A stretch of DNA of 6,666 nt from Deltaproteobacteria bacterium (GTDB lineage Bacteria > Desulfobacterota > Desulfobacteria > Desulfobacterales > JAUVVS01): positions 1-6,666 of the forward strand of contig JAUVVS010000117.1 in NCBI GenBank assembly GCA_030604545.1, written 5' to 3'. Of this stretch, positions 1 through 5,921 are shown piece after piece. The notes under the pieces are model-generated. The model searched no databases and was not told the origin of the DNA. It was given only the letters and a program-made list of their open reading frames with translations. Every line of letters begins with the position of its first letter. Positions within the stretch are counted from its first letter, which is position 1. Position numbers and translations under genes: made by a program.

Positions 1-1761
1 GAATTCTGAATCACGTATTTTTTTTACCAAACACATTTCTAAATCACACTGGAGGCATCGATTCGCTTCACTTACGGCTTGATCGTCACTAAAGCACAGG
101 TCGACCTCCATAAAACCTTTATGCCTTTCCGAAATAGTTAAAGTCGGCATCTTTGCCCTTTTAAGATCTGCAAATCCTGTTTCTCTTTTCCCGTCATAGG
201 GCAATGGATCAGCGTGCTTTCTATAATCTTCTCCTATGATACCATCTCCGCCCAAATATTTGTCGATGGAACTTGCAGCCCTTCTTCCGGCTGCAATGGC
301 ATCAATAATAGCTCCCGGTCCATTGGCAACATCACCCCCGGCAAAAACACCCGACATATCTGTTTCCTGTGTTTCCTTATCAATTGCTATCAAACCATTG
401 TTTACCTGCAAAGAACCTTTATCATCAAAAAAACAAAAATCTTTACAAAAAGCAATCTCACTTGTCTGGCCAATGGCTAAAATAACTTGATCAGCCTCAA
501 CGGTTTTAGTCGTATCATCAAAGAATGGGCAAAAATTGCCCTCATCGTCAAAAACCGATGTACAACGAACGAGGTCGAGGCCTGAAACCTTTCCATTATC
601 ATTTAATATTTTTTTGGGTCCCCAAGAATAAAGTAATTCGATACCCTCCTCCAAGGCCATTTCAATTTCCCAGGGATTGGCAGGCATCTCTTCTCTACTT
701 TCCAGACACGCCATGGTTACTTTATTAGCTCCCAGTCTTAAGGCTGTGAGTGCAACGTCAACCGCAACGTTGCCTCCGCCAATGACTACGATTTTATCTT
801 TAAGGGCTAATTCTTTTCCCTCACTCACTTCCACTAGAAAGTCGACCCCCCATAGGACATCATCCAAATCGACCCCTTCCAGGGGTAACCTCTTGCTTAA
901 TTGGGCTCCGATGGCAATGAAAACGGCTTTATAACCATCCTTCTTTATCTGGTCTATATCTAAATCATTACCCAATTTTTTTCCTGTTTCCATCTCTATG
1001 CCGATACTTAGAACCTGATTAATCTCTTTATCAAGAACATCCTCCGGTAATCTGTAATAAGGGATTCCATAACGCATCATCCCTCCTGCTTTGGATCTTG
1101 CCTCAAAAATAGTTACATGATGTCCCTTCTTTCTCAGATAAAAGGCGGCAGTCAAACCCGCAGGCCCGGATCCGATCACCGCCACCTTATGACCTGTGTC
1201 CTTTTCAACGTTTAAAATCTTCTCAGACAAGCCGCCTGCTTTATCAGCAGCATACCGTTTTGCGGCACAGATGGATATGGGCTCATTGATCTCTCCTCTT
1301 TTGCAAGCAGTTTCGCATGGGTGTGTACATACCCTTCCCAGTATTCCGGGAAAAGGAGCCTTCTCCATAATTAATTCATATGCCTCATCATTCTTTCCCT
1401 GGGCAATGAGTCTTAAATATCCTGGTATATCTATGCCCGCCGGGCATGCTTGAACACATTTTGGAATATCCGGAATAAGTTCTTGGGGTGCAATTACGCG
1501 AAGGGTTCTAGTGATATCAAGGATCTTAATTCCATTGGGGCAAGCATCCTCACACCTAGCGCATGTGGCACAGAACCACGGCATGGGAGATCTTGCTATT
1601 TCATCAACTAAATCGAGTTCTATATGTCGAATGAGACGTCTAATATTGAAGCCGTTTATATCGGTTAAAGGGCATGCGGAACTGCAACGTCCGCACTGCT
1701 CGCAGTATCTGAACATCTCAACGTCATTAAATTTTTCAATGAATTGTAATTTATTGTTCAT
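1..1761 (-). CDS. HdrC-like/GltD-type FAD-dependent NAD(P)H oxidoreductase, 3'-truncated by the window edge
   Basis: An uninterrupted frame of 587 codons from ATG at 1761 to base 1; the stop lies outside. Residues 16-80 carry two HdrC-like motifs, C20/C23/C26/C30-P and C64/C67/C70/C74-P. Then comes the Fe-S helical domain of the glutamate synthase small chain family (C102, C106, C145, C149, C153, C165), an FAD motif GSGPAG (197-202), a pyridine-nucleotide motif GGGNVAVD (328-335) and a second FAD segment AGGDVANGPG (474-483). RCLQCDLEMC (568-577) usually falls near the end of such proteins, so little may be missing. Members include GltD and NfnB, which pass NAD(P)H electrons through FAD to Fe-S clusters. 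At the NADPH-selecting position the usual Arg-Arg is Leu353-Glu354, which favours NADH. No glutamate synthase large subunit is present, so glutamate synthesis is unlikely. The first in-frame upstream stop is two codons before the ATG; GAGG lies 12 bases upstream. Probably the pyridine-nucleotide entry or exit point for the HdrA proteins. Confidence 0.88.
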   Translation of the reverse strand, partial: MNNKLQFIEKFNDVEMFRYCEQCGRCSSACPLTDINGFNIRRLIRHIELDLVDEIARSPMPWFCATCARCEDACPNGIKILDITRTLRVIAPQELIPDIPKCVQACPAGIDIPGYLRLIAQGKNDEAYELIMEKAPFPGILGRVCTHPCETACKRGEINEPISICAAKRYAADKAGGLSEKILNVEKDTGHKVAVIGSGPAGLTAAFYLRKKGHHVTIFEARSKAGGMMRYGIPYYRLPEDVLDKEINQVLSIGIEMETGKKLGNDLDIDQIKKDGYKAVFIAIGAQLSKRLPLEGVDLDDVLWGVDFLVEVSEGKELALKDKIVVIGGGNVAVDVALTALRLGANKVTMACLESREEMPANPWEIEMALEEGIELLYSWGPKKILNDNGKVSGLDLVRCTSVFDDEGNFCPFFDDTTKTVEADQVILAIGQTSEIAFCKDFCFFDDKGSLQVNNGLIAIDKETQETDMSGVFAGGDVANGPGAIIDAIAAGRRAASSIDKYLGGDGIIGEDYRKHADPLPYDGKRETGFADLKRAKMPTLTISERHKGFMEVDLCFSDDQAVSEANRCLQCDLEMCLVKKIRDSEF

Positions 1762-1802
1762 GTGTATTTACTGCCTCAAATGAAATGCCTATAAAAAAAT
1801 TG

Positions 1803-1977
1803 GTAACCGTTCACGGGTTCAGAGGTTCATTGTTCAGGGTTATCTTTCTTTTGTTGACCTTGCTCGTAGACCAGCAAGTACTTGATGAAGCCACGAATGA
1901 CAGCGCGAGTGCGTCCGGCATGATCATAAACATCCTGAACCTCTGAACCCTGAACTTTTGAACCCATGAACGGTTAC
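1803..1977. repeat. 175-bp element bounded by 27-nt imperfect inverted repeats of GTTCA words
   Basis: Positions 1803-1829 and 1951-1977 are reverse complements at 24 of 27 positions, both with outer end GTAACCGTTCA. Further inward the arms continue imperfectly to about 1841 and 1935. Each arm is a string of GTTCA words spaced 7 or 8 bases apart. The right arm overlaps the TAA stop of the HdrA-MvhD gene (1976-1974). The interior (about 1842-1934) is richer in G+C, with a small hairpin (CTTGCT 1859-1864 with AGCAAG 1873-1878) and the palindrome CAAGTACTTG (1875-1884). It resembles a miniature mobile or intergenic repeat element. No target-site duplication is evident. Confidence 0.75.
1827..1967 (-). 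CDS. Possible 46-residue hypothetical ORF inside the GTTCA inverted repeat
   Basis: An ATG eight bases after the HdrA-MvhD stop opens a 46-codon frame ending at TGA 1829-1827. It is in the same frame as the upstream gene. The first dozen residues (MGSKVQGSEVQ) are simply the translation of GTTCA-word repeats; the rest (about 35 residues, including VIRGFIKYLLVYEQ) comes from the more GC-rich core and has a protein-like composition with a possible helix. I do not recognise a family. No Shine-Dalgarno is visible and the plus strand of the core is also open, so it may well be a chance frame or a remnant carried inside a repeat element. Confidence 0.18.
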   Translation of the reverse strand: MGSKVQGSEVQDVYDHAGRTRAVIRGFIKYLLVYEQGQQKKDNPEQ

Positions 1978-4073
1978 AAAAATTGTTTTACCATTTCCCT
2001 CATTGTATTTGCAAACTTTGGTCCGTCTGCTGCAGAACACCAGACATTCCAAAGTTTATCCGGATCATACCCTTTTTTCGCAAGTTTCCTTTTAGCGCGC
2101 CTCACTCGGGTTTCTGCAGCGTAATTGCCTGATATGTAATGGCATGTAGGAAACTCACATCCTGCTACCAACACCCCGGCAACACCCAAATCAAAGGCAC
2201 GCTGTATCATCTTTATAGAAACTCGAGCCGAACACATCACTCTGATAAGTCTTGCGTTGGGAGGATACTGGAGTCTGCTCACGCCCGCCATATCGACTCC
2301 TCCAAGAGCACACCAGTGACAAACAAAACCGATAATTTTCTCCTCTGAATTCTCTGCTAAGGCCGCTTCCACCTGAGCAATGATCTGCTCATCCGTGTAA
2401 TGAACAATGGAAATGCATTCCTTGGGACAATCTGCCGAACACAAACCACACCCTTTGCAAAGTGCTTTTACCACTTCAGGCTGTTTGTCATCGTCGACCT
2501 GGATGGCATTGTATGGACATCTTTCAAAGCAAAGACCGCATTGATTGCAATCCTCCAGATCAATGTCGGCAACGATTCCATCTGCTTCAATATAGCCGTT
2601 TTTCATGGGAATAGAGGCTCTCATGGCCGCTCCTATTCCCTCTTCACAACTCTCTTTGAAACTAGTCGGCGTCTTTGCACACCCACAAAGGGCAATACCG
2701 TCGGCAGGAAATTCCAGCGGGCCGAGTTTTACATGTGATTCCTGGAAAAACCCTTCTGAATTGGTTGAAACTTTAAGATGGCCTTTAATTTCATCAACCC
2801 CGTCATTGCCTGTAAAACCTGTTGTAAGTACAAGTAGATCAGTTGTTATTTCAAATTCTTTTCCAAGAAGAATATCATAGACTTTCAACTTTAAATTGCC
2901 GTTTTCTTTTTTCATCTCGGGATATTGATCGTCCGGAAACCTCAAAAATTTAACACCAAGTCTTTTCGCCTCCTCCAGAGCTTTGCCCTCCTCCTTTATC
3001 ATTGAAAGATCTCTATAAAGTATATGAATGCGGATATCTTTATTAAGTGTTTTAAGCGCTATGGCATTTTTCACGGAATTATGGCACCCAACATGGCAAC
3101 ACCCGCGAGATTCATTTTTAGAATTGACACAGTTGATAACAGCGACATCCTTAATAGGCAAATTGGTATTCGGTATATGGAGTTCTACATTTCCTGTTTC
3201 ATGTCCGGCGTTCCACGCTCCTATTAGTTTTTCAAGTTGAAGCTGGGTAACCACACGTGAATCATTTCCGTATTCGAACTGCCCTTCCGGTTCAATTTCT
3301 TTCATTCCTGTAGCCACAATAATAGTAGATATATCCAGTTTCCGGTTTGTTCCATTAGTGCTCAGCGTAACAGTGTAATTTCCAATATAACCGTCCACTT
3401 CCTCGATTTGTGCACTTGTATAGACTTTAACATTTGGATGTGCTTCTATTTCATCAATTTTCTTTTTTAAGATTTCTGCGGACTGAATTTTATGATTATC
3501 ATGAGAAATGAAACAAATATGGTTTAACAGGCCTCCAAGTTGGGGTTCTTTCTCAACGATGAAGGCATTGAACCCCTGGTCGGCAATATGCAGGGCTGCA
3601 TTCATGCCTGCTATACCACCACCTATGACCATACAATCTGTTTTAACAGGAAGCTTAATTTCCTGGCCTTCTTCAAGAAGAGTGGCCTTGGCAACACCCA
3701 TTTTAATGAGGTCCTTGGCTTTTTCGGTTGCGATTTCAGGTTCTTTCATGTGAACCCAGGAAACCTGCTCACGGATACTTACAAATTCAAGTAAATAGGG
3801 ATTCACCCCCGCATCTTTTGTGGCTCTTTTAAAAAGGGGCTCATGTGTCCTTGGGGTGCAAGATGCAACGACTACCCGATTTACATCATGTTCTTTTATC
3901 AGGCCCTGCAATTTTGTCAGATAGTCTACCGAACAAGACCATTTCCCTTCATCTGCGACCACCACGTAATCAAGAGTCTTTGCATATTCAACCACCTCCG
4001 GAACATTAACCACGCCGGCAATATTTGTTCCGCAATCACAAACAAACACACCCACTCTGACATCTTTGCTCAT
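1974..4073 (-). CDS. HdrA-MvhD fusion flavoprotein (QmoB-like architecture)
   Basis: A 699-residue fusion. Residues 1-135 are the HdrA N-terminal Fe-S domain, with VCDCGTNIAG (11-20; Asp where His is common), C47 and the SCTPRTHEPLF segment (71-81). The FAD domain starts at GGGIAG (151-156). Unlike canonical HdrA it lacks the TFPTNDC motif and the ferredoxin inserted in the flavin domain. C315 and GCCHVGC (324-330) replace the usual YCSxxCC. Two [4Fe-4S] motifs follow: C509/C512/C515/C519-P and C539/C542/C545/C549-P. From about residue 578 an MvhD domain carries C585-x2-C588, C614, C639 and C644, expected to bind [2Fe-2S]; its motif reads GCEFPTCHY. MvhD normally passes electrons from a hydrogenase or NAD(P)H module to HdrA. 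QmoB has a similar layout but a different N-terminal cysteine motif. The ATG at 4073 is the natural HdrA start, though no good Shine-Dalgarno is visible. Cytoplasmic; function in electron transfer is secure, partner inferred. Confidence 0.92.
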   Translation of the reverse strand: MSKDVRVGVFVCDCGTNIAGVVNVPEVVEYAKTLDYVVVADEGKWSCSVDYLTKLQGLIKEHDVNRVVVASCTPRTHEPLFKRATKDAGVNPYLLEFVSIREQVSWVHMKEPEIATEKAKDLIKMGVAKATLLEEGQEIKLPVKTDCMVIGGGIAGMNAALHIADQGFNAFIVEKEPQLGGLLNHICFISHDNHKIQSAEILKKKIDEIEAHPNVKVYTSAQIEEVDGYIGNYTVTLSTNGTNRKLDISTIIVATGMKEIEPEGQFEYGNDSRVVTQLQLEKLIGAWNAGHETGNVELHIPNTNLPIKDVAVINCVNSKNESRGCCHVGCHNSVKNAIALKTLNKDIRIHILYRDLSMIKEEGKALEEAKRLGVKFLRFPDDQYPEMKKENGNLKLKVYDILLGKEFEITTDLLVLTTGFTGNDGVDEIKGHLKVSTNSEGFFQESHVKLGPLEFPADGIALCGCAKTPTSFKESCEEGIGAAMRASIPMKNGYIEADGIVADIDLEDCNQCGLCFERCPYNAIQVDDDKQPEVVKALCKGCGLCSADCPKECISIVHYTDEQIIAQVEAALAENSEEKIIGFVCHWCALGGVDMAGVSRLQYPPNARLIRVMCSARVSIKMIQRAFDLGVAGVLVAGCEFPTCHYISGNYAAETRVRRAKRKLAKKGYDPDKLWNVWCSAADGPKFANTMREMVKQFL

Positions 4074-4087
4074 TGAATAAACCCAAT

Positions 4088-4187
4088 AAAGATTGTTGAT
4101 TTATGATTTATGATTTATGATTGAAAATTGAAAATTTTTGTATATTTAATCAACCATCAATATTCAATCGTCAATATTCAATATTCA
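4088..4187. repeat. AT-rich spacer of short-word tandem repeats
   Basis: The 111-base spacer between the two HdrA genes is almost wholly low-complexity. At its left, the seven-base word ATTTATG occurs three times in tandem (about 4098-4120), followed by two TTGAAAA words. At its right, the plus strand shows TCAATATTCAAT-type words four times (4157-4190). On the minus strand this reads as repeated ATTGAAT, and the TGA stop of the upstream HdrA-like gene (4187-4185) lies inside the first word. The downstream gene has no clear Shine-Dalgarno in this spacer. Confidence 0.7.
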
Positions 4188-5537
4188 ATTCCTAAGTACT
4201 GCTTTCATAGCAGCGGCGCATGCCTGTACAACCGATTCTGCGATATCTATAGGCCCCATGGAACCACCGCACAGGTATATCCCATCTACGTTGGTCTCCA
4301 GCGGCGATATCAAGGGGTCCTTTTCTTTAAAAAACCCCAGGTGATCTAGTTCAATTTTTAATGCCTTTGCTAATTTCTTGTTGCGAGTATTGGGAATGAT
4401 TCCAGTGGACAGAACAAGAAGTTCCACCTCTTTTTTCAACAGTTCTCCGGTTTCCAAATCTTCGTACTGAAGCGTTAAATTCTTCGATTCAGGTTCTTCA
4501 AAAACTTCATAAGGTCTTGCTCTGACATATCGTACGCCGTTATCCACAGCCTTTTGATAGAAGCCCCAAAATCCCTTCCCATATGCTTTGAGATCATTGT
4601 AAAATATTGTCGTCTCAACTGATGGGTCATGTTCTTTTGTTATAATCGTCTGTTTCGCAGCAATCATGCAGCATATTTTTGAACAATATGGGACCCCTCT
4701 TCCTTCAGCCAGTCCCCGGCCTGCACATTGAATCCATGCAATTTTTTTGGCATGTTTCTTGTCCGACGGCCTTATGACCTCCCCGGCAGTCGGTCCGCCT
4801 GCATTCATTAATCTTTCAAATTGTACATTCGTAATGACATTTTCATACACGTCATAGCCTAATAAATCTCCTGCAGGCTTTGCGTTAGTAATACCCGTGG
4901 CAACAACAATGCTCTTTACTTCGAAATTCAGATTTTTATTGGCTTGCCATAGGGTTATCGCCTTCTTACCCTCCTTTTCACACGCCTTAACACATAAAGC
5001 AATGGGGCATTCTCTACACTGGCTACAATCCACGACACAGTCTCCTATGCATGCCCCATCTTTGCGCATTTCGCCGTGTCTACATTGAGGATCAACAGAT
5101 ACAACATTGGGTACTGCTTGAGGGAAAGGCATGGAAACCAGTTTTCGCACCCCGCCGACCTTACCGTCCATCTCATCGGGAATGCTGACAGGACAGGCTT
5201 CAACGCACGCTCCGCATCCCGTACATTTTTCCTCGTCAACATATTTTGCTCTTTTCATTAGCTTAACTTTAAACTTTCCATTTACCTTTTTTACTTTCCT
5301 GACTTCTGTGTTTGTAAGTATTTCGATATTTTCATGATTATCCACATCGAACATCTGGGGGGCTTCTATGCAAATAGAACAATCGTTCGTTGGAAAAGTT
5401 TTGTCAAGCCGTGCCATCATGCCGCCGATACTTGCCGTATCATCCACCAAATAGACCTTTGTTCCGTATTTAGCGGCATTCAGGGCACAATTTATACCGG
5501 CAATACCCCCACCAATAACCAGTATGGAATCGTTCAT
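4185..5537 (-). CDS. HdrA-like (QmoA-like) FAD/Fe-S electron-transfer subunit, short form
   Basis: A 450-residue flavoprotein of the heterodisulfide reductase subunit A family. It begins directly at the FAD Rossmann motif GGGIAG (residues 9-14), followed by GG-MMARLDKTFPTNDCSIC (38-56), a hallmark of HdrA. The N-terminal HdrA domain and the C-terminal dicluster ferredoxin are both absent, as in QmoA. A ferredoxin segment is inserted in the flavin domain: C105-x2-C108-x2-C111-x3-C115-P. A second cysteine-rich stretch has C152, C163, C167, C171, C174, C177, C182 and C186, more than one cluster needs. The YCSKICC motif (284-290), preceded by C271, is the usual HdrA cysteine signature. The C-terminus has the FAD-contacting DGIYLCGGSMGPIDI segment (about 415-429). 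ATG is preceded by GAGGTG at five bases, a strong ribosome site. It probably forms a pair with the next gene. Reaction: electron transfer, possibly flavin-based bifurcation; the physiological couple is not shown by sequence. Confidence 0.9.
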   Translation of the reverse strand: MNDSILVIGGGIAGINCALNAAKYGTKVYLVDDTASIGGMMARLDKTFPTNDCSICIEAPQMFDVDNHENIEILTNTEVRKVKKVNGKFKVKLMKRAKYVDEEKCTGCGACVEACPVSIPDEMDGKVGGVRKLVSMPFPQAVPNVVSVDPQCRHGEMRKDGACIGDCVVDCSQCRECPIALCVKACEKEGKKAITLWQANKNLNFEVKSIVVATGITNAKPAGDLLGYDVYENVITNVQFERLMNAGGPTAGEVIRPSDKKHAKKIAWIQCAGRGLAEGRGVPYCSKICCMIAAKQTIITKEHDPSVETTIFYNDLKAYGKGFWGFYQKAVDNGVRYVRARPYEVFEEPESKNLTLQYEDLETGELLKKEVELLVLSTGIIPNTRNKKLAKALKIELDHLGFFKEKDPLISPLETNVDGIYLCGGSMGPIDIAESVVQACAAAMKAVLRN

Positions 5538-5542
5538 ATTTT

Positions 5543-5548
5543 CACCTC
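5543..5548 (-). promoter_or_regulatory. Ribosome binding site (GAGGTG) of the short HdrA gene
   Basis: GAGGTG lies five bases before ATG 5537. It is the best-looking site in the window and contrasts with the downstream HdrA-MvhD gene, which has none that is clear. Confidence 0.7.
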
Positions 5549-5568
5549 AAGCAAAGGTAAGAAATGGA

Positions 5569-5615
5569 AAGCCGGAATCAAAATTTTTTAATTTACCAAT
5601 TCCGATTTCCGGCTT
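5569..5615. repeat. Inverted repeat (9-bp perfect arms) upstream of the short HdrA gene
   Basis: AAGCCGGAA at 5569-5577 and TTCCGGCTT at 5607-5615 are perfect reverse complements separated by 29 AT-rich bases, with GGAAT/ATTCC pairing (5574-5578 with 5599-5603) as an alternative. It is in the 107-base spacer between the second ferredoxin and the short HdrA gene, about 20 bases before its ribosome site. No T run follows on the minus strand, so it is not a typical terminator; it could be an mRNA stability element or a repeat. Confidence 0.55.
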
Positions 5616-5644
5616 CTTTCTTTTGAAATATCGATTATGAGACC

Positions 5645-5854
5645 TTAAATTTCAGTTATTATAACAGCTTTTGATTTGCAAACAGCCTCACATGTTCGGC
5701 ATCCCAGACAATTTTGAGGGCGTGCAGGGTATGCTTTGTTTGTGAATTCAAAAACATCCGTCGGGCATAGTTTAATGCACTCTTCGCATCCGTCACACCT
5801 ATCCGCATCAACATATACCAGATAGACTTCAAAATCTCTTAGCTGTTTTGGCAA
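5645..5854 (-). CDS. Small 2[4Fe-4S] ferredoxin, TTG start
   Basis: A 69-residue bacterial ferredoxin. Two symmetric motifs are visible: C20-x2-C23-x2-C26-x3-C30-P and C49-x2-C52-x2-C55-x3-C59, the second followed by Lys instead of the usual Pro. Two [4Fe-4S] clusters are expected. About 15 residues precede the first motif, an extension that begins LRDFEVYLVYVD. The start codon is TTG; there is no ATG or GTG before the first cysteine motif, and AGGTG sits five bases upstream, which supports this start. The gene lies just before the HdrA-like flavoprotein (107-base spacer), so it is a plausible electron acceptor or donor for it. It is clearly different from the other ferredoxin in the window, so two carriers with different partners or potentials are likely. 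No signal peptide; cytoplasmic. Family call secure, pairing with HdrA inferred from position. Confidence 0.9.
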   Translation of the reverse strand: MPKQLRDFEVYLVYVDADRCDGCEECIKLCPTDVFEFTNKAYPARPQNCLGCRTCEAVCKSKAVIITEI

Positions 5855-5859
5855 GCTAA

Positions 5860-5864
5860 CACCT
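5860..5864 (-). promoter_or_regulatory. Ribosome binding site (AGGTG) deciding the TTG start of ferredoxin 2
   Basis: AGGTG lies five bases before TTG 5854. As no ATG or GTG is available ahead of the first cysteine motif, this site fixes the start. It lies at the edge of the ACCTAAAACTT repeat. Confidence 0.6.
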
Positions 5865-5885
5865 AAAACTTTAAACCTAAAACTT
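5861..5885. repeat. Direct repeat of ACCTAAAACTT
   Basis: ACCTAAAACTT occurs at 5861-5871 and again at 5875-5885, a 14-base period. On the minus strand the repeat reads AAGTTTTAGGT, and the AGGTG used as the ribosome site of the second ferredoxin lies at the end of the last copy. Confidence 0.6.
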
Positions 5886-5915
5886 GATGAATTCGTCTTT
5901 TTACGAATTCATCAA
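5884..5915. repeat. Perfect 13-bp hairpin just after the VOC stop codon
   Basis: Arms at 5884-5896 and 5903-5915 are perfect reverse complements around a six-base loop. On the minus strand the stem starts six bases after the TGA of the VOC gene and is followed by GTTTTAGG. The stem is AT-rich (it contains GAATTC twice) and the following T run is only four long, so a weak terminator, an mRNA processing or a stabilising hairpin are all possible. Confidence 0.65.
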
Positions 5916-5921
5916 TTCGTA

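Larger units (their letters stand above)
1793..1977 (-). terminator. Possible Rho-independent-like signal: inverted repeat followed by seven T
   Basis: Read on the minus strand, the second arm of the GTTCA inverted repeat ends in GGTTACC and is followed within a few bases by a run of seven T (A run at 1793-1799 on the plus strand). RNA could fold into a long stem at the end of the HdrA-MvhD transcript. The loop of about 120 bases is far longer than in a normal intrinsic terminator, so it may only reduce transcription into the HdrC-GltD gene or do nothing. Confidence 0.25.

Noticed and set aside
1..6. EcoRI site GAATTC at the first base as a clone boundary
   Set aside because: It may be chance or a cloning end; it falls inside the reading frame of the GltD-type gene and says nothing about biology.
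1..1761. Glutamate synthase small subunit (gltD) in glutamate biosynthesis
   Set aside because: Although the fold is of this family, the HdrC-like N-terminus, Glu at the nucleotide-selecting position and HdrA neighbours, with no large subunit visible, point to another redox role.
1803..1977. Integron attC site or CRISPR-like array
   Set aside because: The GTTCA words are too short and irregular for CRISPR repeats with spacers, and there is no cassette structure or conserved attC core.
2400..2738. 112-codon plus-strand frame inside the HdrA-MvhD gene
   Set aside because: It is a shadow of the ferredoxin-coding region on the other strand, where the cysteine motifs are clear.
5045..5242. 65-codon minus-strand frame within the short HdrA gene
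   Set aside because: It is in a different frame of the cysteine-rich stretch of the real gene and has no features of its own.
1974..5537. Straightforward qmoAB operon of sulfate reduction
   Set aside because: No QmoC membrane subunit follows, the N-terminal motif of the long protein is HdrA-like, and neither aprAB nor sat is visible. The QmoA/QmoB similarity in layout is kept as an alternative.
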